From assembly GCA_902767125.1 (NCBI GenBank), contig CACXGJ010000220.1, positions 1 through 7,047 on the forward strand: a DNA stretch of 7,047 nt, in the 5' to 3' direction. A program made the position numbers and the translations under genes. Positions 1 through 5,675 of the stretch are shown piece after piece. The number at the start of each line of letters is the position of its first letter. Positions within the stretch are counted from its first letter, which is position 1. Below the pieces are notes generated by a model. The model saw nothing but the letters and a program-made list of their open reading frames with translations. It did no database searches and had not been told where the DNA came from. The DNA is from an uncultured Ruminococcus sp. Its GTDB lineage: Bacteria; Bacillota; Clostridia; Oscillospirales; Acutalibacteraceae.

Positions 1-134
1 AGACCGTCACGGACATCCGGCAACGCTCTTGAAACGATTACGGACATTGAATAATCAAGGAATGATTTTTTCATTTCCTTTTCAATATCAACAGGTATTA
101 TTTTGGAAGCTTGAGTATTTTGCTGATTATCCAA
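1..134 (-). CDS. gyrA: DNA gyrase subunit A, N-terminal fragment (runs off the left edge)
   Basis: This is the 5' end of the gene for the breakage-reunion subunit of DNA gyrase, which cuts and rejoins DNA while GyrB supplies ATP-driven strand passage. Only 44 codons are in the window. The translation starts at a TTG (132-134) and contains the hallmark GyrA N-terminal stretch: IIPVDIEKEMKKSFLDYSMS, then VIVSRALPDVRDG, at about residues 12-44. The catalytic tyrosine and the quinolone-resistance region lie beyond the edge. The TTG start is favoured because AAGGGGTG (144-151) sits 9 nt upstream. The next in-frame ATG is codon 21, inside the conserved IEKEM motif, so it is too late. The gene follows a thioesterase gene after a 51-nt gap with no obvious terminator. 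Identity is essentially certain; only the exact start is open. Confidence 0.95.
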   Translation of the reverse strand, partial: MDNQQNTQASKIIPVDIEKEMKKSFLDYSMSVIVSRALPDVRDG

Positions 135-143
135 ATTTAAAAG

Positions 144-151
144 CACCCCTT
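144..151 (-). promoter_or_regulatory. Ribosome binding site that sets the gyrA TTG start
   Basis: On the minus strand this reads AAGGGGTG and lies 9 nt before the TTG codon of gyrA. An in-frame GTG overlaps the site itself and so cannot be the start. The spacing is what supports the TTG. Confidence 0.7.
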
Positions 152-185
152 ATCTGAATCAAAATTAGAGTTTTTTTGTGAAAGT

Positions 186-596
186 TTATTCTATGGAATC
201 CAACAGTTTTTCAAAAAGCTGTTGATTAAATTTCTTCATATTGAGCGGTCTTAAAGTTTTTGAATCGACAAAGCCGTGAGTTGTCGAGCCTTCAGCCATA
301 ACGGCACCGTCAAGTAAAACCTTGTAAGAGAACTGTATTCTTGAAAAAGTTACTTTTTGGATAGAGGTCTGAATAACAACTTCATCTTCATAGTGCAGAG
401 GTTTTATATACTTGCAGGAAAGCTCCGAAAGAGGGAGCATAACACCGTTTTTTTCAAGCTGACCGTAGCCTATGCCGAGTATTTTTATAAGATCGGTTCT
501 GCCGACCTCAAACCATACGGGATATACAGAGTGATGTATTATGCCCATTTGGTCTGTCTCGGCGTAACGTGCGGTTATGTGAGTTTCGTATATCAT
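186..596 (-). CDS. Acyl-CoA thioesterase, YbgC/FadM-type 4HBT hot-dog protein
   Basis: A 136-residue single-domain protein of the 4-hydroxybenzoyl-CoA thioesterase-like hot-dog fold, the usual length for YbgC/FadM relatives. These enzymes hydrolyse acyl-CoA thioesters in the cytoplasm; the substrate cannot be read from the sequence. The N-terminal signature is clear: Y11-A-E-T-D15-Q-M-G-I-I-H21-H22-x-x-Y25-x-x-W28-F29-E30. D15 is the expected catalytic aspartate and HHxxYxxWFE follows it as in the family. The later stretch YIKPLHYEDEVVIQT (about residues 63-77) is also typical. The ATG (594-596) is preceded by GAAGGGTG (608-615). It sits between a YcxB-like gene and gyrA, a place where gyrase operons do not normally carry a metabolic enzyme, so I see no functional link to its neighbours beyond possible co-transcription. 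Confidence 0.88.
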   Translation of the reverse strand: MIYETHITARYAETDQMGIIHHSVYPVWFEVGRTDLIKILGIGYGQLEKNGVMLPLSELSCKYIKPLHYEDEVVIQTSIQKVTFSRIQFSYKVLLDGAVMAEGSTTHGFVDSKTLRPLNMKKFNQQLFEKLLDSIE

Positions 597-631
597 AAAG
601 TTTTAAACACCCTTCCGATAAATGGTTGAAA

Positions 632-658
632 CATGATGCAGATCAAATTTGCATCATG
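632..658 (-). terminator. Hairpin at the 3' end of the YcxB-like gene, possible intrinsic terminator
   Basis: CATGATGCA (632-640) and TGCATCATG (650-658) are a perfect 9-bp inverted repeat around a 9-nt centre. One G-T and one A-T pair could extend the stem inward. It overlaps the TGA stop of the upstream gene (654-656). On the minus strand only a short T-rich run (TTTCAACC) follows, so termination would be weak or partial. The plus side has AATTTTCTT, so a bidirectional role is possible. Confidence 0.45.
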
Positions 659-1370
659 AATTTTCTTCGGGCATAGTGCCTGAAAACAGAATAGCCTTTA
701 TTTCATTGTATACTTCAGGTTCAATGACTCTTTCGGGAATGGCAAAGCCCTGTTCGTTATCTGTGTATATCATGATAATACCGTCGAACTCGGCAATTTC
801 CGCCTTGCCGTCAAGTTCGATGGTCCATGCACCGTCATCTTTTCCTATGTCAATGTGAGTAGGATATATTTCAGCATCAACGGTTTTTCCGTCAGCCATG
901 ATCTTTGCAAGGCTTTTCATATGGAAACGAGGAACAAGTCCTGTCACGGCGATCATTAAAAAACAGAATATCCCGAAAAACAGATTGTATTGATTGTATT
1001 GTGAATCCGTGAAGAAATATGTCAGCAGAAACACTGTTCCGGCAAGTGCAAAAACAATAGACTGTATAACTGCCCTTGAGCCTTTTGTTTTGTAAAGACG
1101 GCTGTGGTAAAGGCATTTGTACATTTCTTCAGGAGTGAGGGAATATGAAATTTTGATACCCGTTTCGGGAATCTCATATTCTTCGGCATCATCATCCGAA
1201 ACAAGCTCGGATTCAGAGCCGTCCCAATCGGGGTTGTCGGTAATTTTGGGAATATTGTCCAGAGCTTCAAGTTCGTGTGATATATCATCAATAAGCTGTT
1301 CATCACGCTGTTCTTCGAGTTCGGTTGAACTGCACCCGACAGGTTGAACAGGGTCTTCAGTTTGTTTCAT
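654..1370 (-). CDS. YcxB-like membrane protein with an acidic N-terminal extension
   Basis: A 238-residue protein whose function I cannot assign. Residues 1-70 are hydrophilic and strongly acidic (runs such as ELEEQRDEQLIDD and SELVSDDDAEEYE) and look disordered. A segment beginning IKISYSLTPEEMYKCLYHS (72-90) leads into two hydrophobic helices at about 101-120 and 130-147, joined by a short polar loop (TDSQYNQYN). The C-terminal half (about 160-232) reads as a beta-rich cytoplasmic domain ending in an FAIPERVIEPEVYNEIKAIL motif. A pair of helices followed by a 'pleckstrin-like' strand domain with an F-x-I-P-x-R-x motif is the pattern of YcxB-like proteins, hence the label. The ATG has AAAAGGGAGA (1377-1386) 6 nt upstream. 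C13 is not preceded by a signal peptide, so it is not a lipoprotein. It lies between gyrB and a thioesterase gene. Confidence 0.72.
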   Translation of the reverse strand: MKQTEDPVQPVGCSSTELEEQRDEQLIDDISHELEALDNIPKITDNPDWDGSESELVSDDDAEEYEIPETGIKISYSLTPEEMYKCLYHSRLYKTKGSRAVIQSIVFALAGTVFLLTYFFTDSQYNQYNLFFGIFCFLMIAVTGLVPRFHMKSLAKIMADGKTVDAEIYPTHIDIGKDDGAWTIELDGKAEIAEFDGIIMIYTDNEQGFAIPERVIEPEVYNEIKAILFSGTMPEENS

Positions 1371-1391
1371 ATGTTATCTCCCTTTTATCAT

Positions 1392-1469
1392 AATGAGGAG
1401 TGAGAAGTGTGAAGTAAGTAATAAGAAGTTTTTAATTCCTCGTTCCTCACTCCTCACTGCACACTCATT
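1392..1469. repeat. Imperfect inverted-repeat element filling the gap downstream of gyrB
   Basis: The spacer holds an asymmetric repeat: the left half is GA-rich and the right half CT-rich. TGAGGAGTGAG (1394-1404) pairs perfectly with CTCACTCCTCA (1446-1456), and the outermost AATGAG (1392-1397) with CTCATT (1464-1469). The intervening sequence repeats the GAGTGAG/GAAGTGTGAAG theme. The element covers nearly all of the 98-nt gap and its right end overlaps the last bases of the gyrB stop codon. No U-tract follows, so it is a poor classical terminator. GAGTGAGG-type dispersed repeats of this look are often multicopy, but copy number cannot be judged from one window. It could be a small non-autonomous element or an mRNA-stabilising hairpin. 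Confidence 0.55.
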
Positions 1470-3400
1470 TAAATATCAAGATTTTGTACATATCTTGCAT
1501 TTTTTTCTATAAATTCACGGCGTGGATCGACCTTATCGCCCATGAGTATTGTGAAGGTCTCGTCAGCCGCCGCCGCATCCTCCATTTCAACACGGAGCAT
1601 GATACGTGTAGCAGGATCCATAGTAGTTTCCCAAAGCTGTTCGGAGTCCATTTCACCAAGACCTTTATAGCGTTGTATTTCATATTTTCCGCCGAGTTCA
1701 GCCATTATTTTATCACGCTCGTTGTCGGAGTATGCATAATGGTGTTCTTTACCCTTGGTTATGCGATAGAGAGGGGGTTGAGCGATATATACATGCCCCT
1801 GTTCGATAAGTGGACGCATGAAGCGGAAGAAGAAGGTAAGCATAAGGGTTCGTATATGAGAGCCGTCAACATCGGCATCGGCCATTATGATTATTTTGCC
1901 GTAACGGAGCTTTGAGAGGTCTACCTCATCGCCAATGCCGCAGCCAAGTGCAGTTATGACAGGCATAAGCTTGTCATTGCCATATACACGGTCAAGACGT
2001 GCTTTTTCAACATTGAGCATTTTTCCCCAAAGAGGAAGGATAGCCTGAAAACGTCTGTCACGTCCGCCCTTTGCAGAGCCTCCTGCGGAGTCACCTTCGA
2101 CAATATATATTTCGGTCTCCTCGACATTTCTCGACTGACAGTCAGCAAGCTTTCCAGGAAGTCCTGCCCCCTCCATAGCGGTCTTTCTTCGGGCGAGGTC
2201 ACGTGCTTTTCTTGCAGCATCCCTTGCACGGGCAGCCATAAGAGCCTTGTCGAAGATAGCCTTTGCTGTTGCGGGATTTTCTTCAAGGTACTGTTCAAGC
2301 TTTTCGCTGACGAGCTTATCAACGAGTGTACGGATAGTTGTGTTGCCGAGCTTGGCTTTAGTCTGACTTTCAAACTGTGCATCCTCAAGTTTGACGCTGA
2401 TAACGGCTGTAAGACCTTCACGGACATCCTCACCGCTCAAGCCTTTTTCACCCTCTTTGATAATGTTGAATTTACGGGCATAATCATTCATAACTCTTGT
2501 AAGGGCTCTTTTGAAGCCCTCGACATGAGTACCGCCGTCAATTGTATGGATATTGTTTGCAAAGGAGAGGATGAGTTCGTTGTAGCTTTCGTTGTACTGC
2601 ATAGCGATCTCTGCAAAAGCGGTGTCATATTCATTTTTAGCCTGGAAGTATATGATATCGGGATGGATTACATCCAATGCACGTTTTTTATGGACATATT
2701 CAACGAAGCTTGATACACCGCCCTCATAGCAAAAATTATCTGTCTGTATATTTTCGGGATCACGTTCATCGGTAAGCTGTATATTTATGCCTGCATTGAG
2801 GAAGGCTTGTTCACGCAGTCTTGTAGCAAGAGTTTCATAATCGTATACATCAGTTTCGGTAAATACAAGAGGGTCAGCCTTAAAGGTAACGGTAGTACCC
2901 GTGTAGGAAGCCTTGCCGATCTTTTGAAGCTCTGTAACGGTATTTCCTCTTTCAAAACGCTGTTTATAGATATCGTTACCGTCACATACCTCGACCTCTG
3001 TCCATTCGGAAAGAGCATTTACGACAGAAGCACCGACACCATGAAGACCGCCCGAAAATTTATATCCGCCGTTACCGAATTTACCTCCTGCATGGAGTAC
3101 CGTGAATACAACTGTCACAGCGGGTATACCCATAGTAGGCTGGATACCTACCGGTATACCTCGTCCGTTGTCACAGACACGTATAACATTGCCCGGAAGG
3201 ATATTCACCTCAATTTTGGTACAATAGCCTGCAAGAGCCTCGTCAATGGAATTGTCAACTATTTCATACACAAGATGATGCAGACCTCTGGGACCTGTCG
3301 AGCCTATATACATACCCGGACGCATCCTTACGGCTTCAAGTCCTTCAAGGACTTGAATCTCATTGGCACTGTAATTTTGTGTCTCATTTATCATATCCAA
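1469..3400 (-). CDS. gyrB: DNA gyrase subunit B (ATPase subunit)
   Basis: The 643-residue ATPase and TOPRIM subunit of type IIA topoisomerase, which with GyrA introduces negative supercoils. GHKL motifs appear in order: E46 with D49-N50 in YEIVDNSIDEAL (E46 the expected general base), DNGRGIPVG (77-85), and the ATP-lid glycine run ending GGLHGVG (117-123). The transducer QTK loop is at 346-348, with K348 contacting ATP. The TOPRIM part shows VEGDSAGGSAKGG (434-446) with E435, and ADADVDGSH (507-515) with the metal-binding aspartates. QRYKGLGEM (576-584) and the C-terminal PRREFIEKNARYV are typical. The length fits the Gram-positive form without the large C-terminal insertion of enterobacteria. 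The start is TTG, 7 nt after GAAAGGGTG; an ATG two codons later is the alternative, with 13-nt spacing. It follows the zinc-ribbon gene by 27 nt, so the two are probably co-transcribed. Confidence 0.98.
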   Translation of the reverse strand: MDMINETQNYSANEIQVLEGLEAVRMRPGMYIGSTGPRGLHHLVYEIVDNSIDEALAGYCTKIEVNILPGNVIRVCDNGRGIPVGIQPTMGIPAVTVVFTVLHAGGKFGNGGYKFSGGLHGVGASVVNALSEWTEVEVCDGNDIYKQRFERGNTVTELQKIGKASYTGTTVTFKADPLVFTETDVYDYETLATRLREQAFLNAGINIQLTDERDPENIQTDNFCYEGGVSSFVEYVHKKRALDVIHPDIIYFQAKNEYDTAFAEIAMQYNESYNELILSFANNIHTIDGGTHVEGFKRALTRVMNDYARKFNIIKEGEKGLSGEDVREGLTAVISVKLEDAQFESQTKAKLGNTTIRTLVDKLVSEKLEQYLEENPATAKAIFDKALMAARARDAARKARDLARRKTAMEGAGLPGKLADCQSRNVEETEIYIVEGDSAGGSAKGGRDRRFQAILPLWGKMLNVEKARLDRVYGNDKLMPVITALGCGIGDEVDLSKLRYGKIIIMADADVDGSHIRTLMLTFFFRFMRPLIEQGHVYIAQPPLYRITKGKEHHYAYSDNERDKIMAELGGKYEIQRYKGLGEMDSEQLWETTMDPATRIMLRVEMEDAAAADETFTILMGDKVDPRREFIEKNARYVQNLDI

Positions 3401-3407
3401 TTATTTA

Positions 3408-3416
3408 CACCCTTTC
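3408..3416 (-). promoter_or_regulatory. Ribosome binding site favouring the TTG start of gyrB
   Basis: The minus strand reads GAAAGGGTG, 7 nt before TTG (3398-3400) and 13 nt before the in-frame ATG (3392-3394). The shorter spacing is the better one, so TTG is preferred. Confidence 0.6.
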
Positions 3417-3427
3417 AAGAAGAATTT

Positions 3428-4003
3428 TTATTGAGCATCGGAATCGTTGTTTTTTGAATTAAGTTCAAATAATACTTGTGTATTGCCGATATCTCTGGGC
3501 AAGCTGCTGCCGATATCATTGTTTTGGCTTTGAGGAGGCATTTTTTGAGTAGCATTTGACTTTGCCTGCAAGAATTTTTTTGAGAAGTCATCATCGACCT
3601 GAAGCTGAACGGGAGCAGGTTTTTTTCTGACGACCTTTTTCATTTTGGGCTGACCGACAGAAACAGCCTTTGGTTTTCTCTTTTGAGGATATATCTTATC
3701 GTTAAACGGTTCAAGCCTTATGAAGAAAGGGATAACGATATAGAATACAAGGAAGGGGATAAGTACCCACATGATGCCTCGGAGATCCTCATGATTTCCG
3801 AAAATAGAAAAGAGAAGCATTATAAGAAATGATATAACACAAACAGCACTTGCAAGAGCATACAATCCACGATGAATGACTATATTTGAGGTACACTGGC
3901 ATTTATAGCAGTAATATTCACCCTGTTTCCGCAGGAACATAGAATTGATATATGAAATTTTTTTACCGCAGTAGGGACATCTTGATAATATTGCCTTTGA
4001 CAT
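3428..4003 (-). CDS. Zinc-ribbon membrane protein of unknown function, upstream of gyrB
   Basis: A 191-residue protein that I cannot name. Counting from the chosen start, a zinc-ribbon-like pair C9-P-Y-C12 and C32-Y-K-C35 (a further Cys at 37) is separated by 19 residues. Two hydrophobic segments follow at about 47-68 and 76-97, with FGNHEDLRG as a short loop. The remainder is a basic stretch (KRKPKAVSVGQPKMKKVVRKK) and then a Q/N/S-rich, probably disordered tail. CxxC - about 20 residues - CxxC followed by a long hydrophobic region matches the architecture of a poorly understood Firmicute protein type. An ATG three codons earlier (4010-4012) is rejected as start because AAAAGGA (4012-4018) abuts it, whereas that site is 8 nt from the ATG used here. 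The gene precedes gyrB by 27 nt, suggesting one transcript. The ribbon probably faces the cytoplasm; no partner is evident. Confidence 0.8.
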   Translation of the reverse strand: MSKAILSRCPYCGKKISYINSMFLRKQGEYYCYKCQCTSNIVIHRGLYALASAVCVISFLIMLLFSIFGNHEDLRGIMWVLIPFLVFYIVIPFFIRLEPFNDKIYPQKRKPKAVSVGQPKMKKVVRKKPAPVQLQVDDDFSKKFLQAKSNATQKMPPQSQNNDIGSSLPRDIGNTQVLFELNSKNNDSDAQ

Positions 4004-4011
4004 TTGCAACA

Positions 4012-4018
4012 TCCTTTT
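4012..4018 (-). promoter_or_regulatory. Ribosome binding site deciding the zinc-ribbon gene start
   Basis: The minus strand reads AAAAGGA with 8 nt to ATG at 4001-4003. The upstream ATG (4010-4012) overlaps the end of this site and is unlikely to be used. Confidence 0.6.
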
Positions 4019-4040
4019 CTTAACATATTTAACACCGCAA

Positions 4041-4049
4041 TGTTGAAAA
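4041..4049 (-). promoter_or_regulatory. DnaA-box-like 9-mer in the leader of the zinc-ribbon/gyrB unit
   Basis: TGTTGAAAA on the plus strand (TTTTCAACA on the minus strand) is the same family as the 9-mers clustered in the origin at 6862-7026. It sits just downstream of the candidate -10 box at 4066-4071, where bound protein could block transcription. That DnaA binds here is inference; the match is seen. Confidence 0.4.
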
Positions 4050-4054
4050 CTTTG

Positions 4055-4070
4055 ATAATAGCTCTATTAT
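4055..4070. promoter_or_regulatory. Palindrome overlapping the candidate promoter, possible operator
   Basis: ATAATAG (4055-4061) and CTATTAT (4064-4070) form a perfect 7-bp inverted repeat with a 2-bp spacer. The gap is too small for an RNA hairpin loop without opening a pair or more, so a dimeric protein-binding site is the more natural reading. It is nested inside a second perfect 7-bp inverted repeat, ACACCGC (4032-4038) and GCGGTGT (4074-4080). Confidence 0.45.
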
Positions 4071-4071
4071 A
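4066..4071 (-). promoter_or_regulatory. Candidate -10 box of the zinc-ribbon/gyrB promoter
   Basis: The minus strand reads TATAAT, a full match to the sigma-A -10 consensus, about 63 nt before the zinc-ribbon start codon. No good -35 is found at 16-18 bp: TTGTAC (4083-4088) is only 11 bp away, and the hexamer at the ideal spacing is TAAATT. The promoter may therefore need an activator or be weak. Confidence 0.45.
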
Positions 4072-4100
4072 CAGCGGTGTATGTACAAAATTTAGTTCTG

Positions 4101-4355
4101 TTATTCGGTCATGGACATACGCTTTGACAGCGTAACGGTAGCAAGCTGACAGATATATATTTTAAAGCCGTCATTTTCGTGGCATAGTACAAAAGATTTC
4201 GGAAGCTCATCAGACACATTTATGACTTGTCCTGTTTTTTGAGCATTGGCAAGAAATTCACGGGTCTTGGTGGAGATAGTTGAATTATCGAGATCGAAAA
4301 TACCGATAATATCGTCTTGTCTGATGACAGTTTCGTTTCCGAGATGGAGATACAT
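4101..4355 (-). CDS. remB: Extracellular matrix regulator RemB (RemA/DUF370 family, YaaB-like)
   Basis: An 84-residue protein of the RemA/RemB (DUF370) family. In Bacillus subtilis the paralogue RemA is a DNA-binding activator of biofilm matrix operons, and remB (yaaB) lies between recF and gyrB, just as here. The N-terminus MYLHLGNETVIRQDDIIGIF followed by DLDNSTISTKTREFL, and the motif VINVSDELPKSFVLC (about 44-58), are the family's characteristic stretches. The gene spans the usual length of 80-90 residues. The ATG lies 6 nt after the recF stop, and its ribosome binding site GGGGTGA overlaps that stop (4362-4368), so translation is likely coupled to recF. What it regulates in this organism cannot be inferred; the family role in matrix control comes from Bacillus. 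Confidence 0.88.
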   Translation of the reverse strand: MYLHLGNETVIRQDDIIGIFDLDNSTISTKTREFLANAQKTGQVINVSDELPKSFVLCHENDGFKIYICQLATVTLSKRMSMTE

Positions 4356-4361
4356 TAAGGA

Positions 4362-5456
4362 TCACCCCGTTGGAAATATTTCCCCGTTTTTTACAAGGAA
4401 TTTATTTTGTGCAGTGATATTGGGATCACAGCAGGTTATGAAGACCTGCATTCCCTGAAGCTTGTCAAGGAGATAGCGTTGTCTTGCAGGATCAAGTTCG
4501 CTCATGACATCATCAAGGAGAATAACGGGAGATTCTCCCTTTGATCTGCCTAAAAGAGAGGCTTCCGCAAGCTTCAGTGCAAGGACAGCCGAACGCTGTT
4601 GACCTTGAGAGCCGAAGCTTTTGGCATCCTTTCCGTTTATGGTAACGGATATATCATCACGATGGACACCTCTTGTTGTATAGCCGAGGTCAATATCATC
4701 GTTTTGTTTTATTTGGAGTGCCGTCAGCAGAGAGTTTTTGATATCGTCACGCAGGATTGTGTCCTGTGAGGCGTAGCTTGATTTGTAGGCTATGTTAAGG
4801 CATTCCCTGTGTTGGGATATACCCTCGTAAAAACTCTCGCAGAGAGGGCGTATATTGCTTATATAGGAGTGTCTGTAAACTGCTATATGAGAACCTGCCT
4901 CTGCAAGCTTTTCATTCCATATATCGAGTGTATCAGACAGCTCGGAATTTTTCTGTATAGATTTAAGCAAAGCGTTCCTTTGGATAAGAATTTTTTTATA
5001 GCGGCTCAAAACAGAGGCATATTGAGGCTTTATCTGACACAATGCACTGTCGATAAAATTTCGTCTTTCTTCGGGACCGTTTTTTATAAGATCGAGATGT
5101 TGAGGCGAGAATATCACCGCACAGAAATTTCCGATTATCTGTGACATATAGTCTTTTTGGACGTTGTTAAGGACAGCCTTTCGTTTATTGTTTTGGATAA
5201 GGATTTCAACATTTTGCTGACGGTTTGTTGAAAAGAAGGCGGCATTTACCTTGGAATATTTTTGGTCAAAGGCAATAAGCTCACGGTCTTTTGCACCACG
5301 GAATGAGCGTCCGCCCGTAAAGAGCCACATACATTCGATGATATTGGTCTTGCCTTGAGCATTGTCACCGTATATGACATTGATGCCCTTTGATGGAAAA
5401 AATTCAGCATTTTTGAGATTTCTGTAATTTTCAAAGCTGACACTTTCAACGAACAC
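4362..5456 (-). CDS. recF: DNA replication and repair protein RecF
   Basis: A 364-residue SMC-like ABC ATPase that, with RecO and RecR, loads RecA at single-strand gaps and stalled forks. The Walker A motif is GDNAQGKT (30-37), within NVIYGDNAQGKTNIIE. The ABC signature is SQGQQRS (283-289). Walker B is VILLDDVMSELD (311-322), with D315-D316 and E320. TRGVHRDD (261-268) and GPEERRNFID (127-136) are also RecF hallmarks. The length is normal for the family and the arm between motifs is intact. The start is GTG (5454-5456), which abuts the TGA of the preceding S4 gene with no gap and has GAGGTG 6 nt upstream inside that gene. The order yaaA-recF-remB is the conserved Firmicute origin arrangement. 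Confidence 0.97.
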   Translation of the reverse strand: MFVESVSFENYRNLKNAEFFPSKGINVIYGDNAQGKTNIIECMWLFTGGRSFRGAKDRELIAFDQKYSKVNAAFFSTNRQQNVEILIQNNKRKAVLNNVQKDYMSQIIGNFCAVIFSPQHLDLIKNGPEERRNFIDSALCQIKPQYASVLSRYKKILIQRNALLKSIQKNSELSDTLDIWNEKLAEAGSHIAVYRHSYISNIRPLCESFYEGISQHRECLNIAYKSSYASQDTILRDDIKNSLLTALQIKQNDDIDLGYTTRGVHRDDISVTINGKDAKSFGSQGQQRSAVLALKLAEASLLGRSKGESPVILLDDVMSELDPARQRYLLDKLQGMQVFITCCDPNITAQNKFLVKNGEIFPTG

Positions 5457-5675
5457 TCAACACACCTCGAAAATATTTCCGTCAAATTCGGCTGTATCGC
5501 CCCTACGCATTTTTTTTCCACGCATGGTGCATATTTCGCCGTTCACCTTGACATAGCCGTTTTGTATGGCAATTTTAGCCTGACCGCCCGTTTGAAAGAC
5601 ACCGAGCATTTTTAGCATGGCATCAAGACGGATAAATTCTTCATTGTCGTTAATGGTTATCTTATTATCAAGCAT
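5457..5675 (-). CDS. yaaA: S4-domain RNA-binding protein, YaaA type
   Basis: A 72-residue protein made almost entirely of one S4 RNA-binding domain: EFIRLDAMLKMLGVFQTGGQ (13-32), then AKIAIQNGYVKVNGEICTMR (33-52), then GKKMRRGDTAEFDG. The pattern of a short helix pair, a V-x-V-N-G turn and the K/R-rich loop is typical. In Firmicutes this small gene lies between dnaN and recF; it has been linked to ribosome-associated functions, but its exact role is less certain than the fold. The ATG (5673-5675) overlaps the end of dnaN by 8 bp and has GAGGT (5682-5686) upstream with 6-nt spacing. Its last codons provide the ribosome binding site for recF, so the three genes are translationally linked. Confidence 0.92.
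   Translation of the reverse strand: MLDNKITINDNEEFIRLDAMLKMLGVFQTGGQAKIAIQNGYVKVNGEICTMRGKKMRRGDTAEFDGNIFEVC
5463..5468 (-). promoter_or_regulatory. recF ribosome binding site inside the end of yaaA
   Basis: The minus strand reads GAGGTG, 6 nt before the recF GTG. It is located in the last codons of the S4 gene, whose TGA directly precedes the GTG. This supports the unusual GTG start and coupled translation. Confidence 0.7.

Noticed and set aside
135..185. Dedicated gyrA promoter or terminator in the 51-nt gap
   Set aside because: No hairpin with a T-run and no credible -35/-10 pair was found; an A-run and a TTCACA hexamer alone are insufficient.
690..1370. Lipoprotein signal around Cys13 of the YcxB-like protein
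   Set aside because: The preceding residues are charged and polar with no hydrophobic segment, so there is no lipobox.
1371..1391. Promoter for the YcxB-like gene (TATGAT near 1386-1391)
   Set aside because: The candidate -10 would lie too close to the ribosome binding site and has no -35 at normal spacing.
1954..2433. Minus-strand 159-codon frame inside gyrB
   Set aside because: A frame-shifted shadow of gyrB with low-complexity translation; the gyrB motifs read intact through this span.
2807..3457. Plus-strand open frame of 216 codons opposite gyrB
   Set aside because: It lies antisense to the highly conserved ATPase domain of gyrB, has no recognisable domain or ribosome binding site, and its length is explained by codon bias of the real gene.
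4032..4080. Riboswitch or attenuator in the zinc-ribbon gene leader
   Set aside because: Only two short 7-bp stems are present, one with a 2-nt loop; no known riboswitch core or terminator/antiterminator pair is visible.
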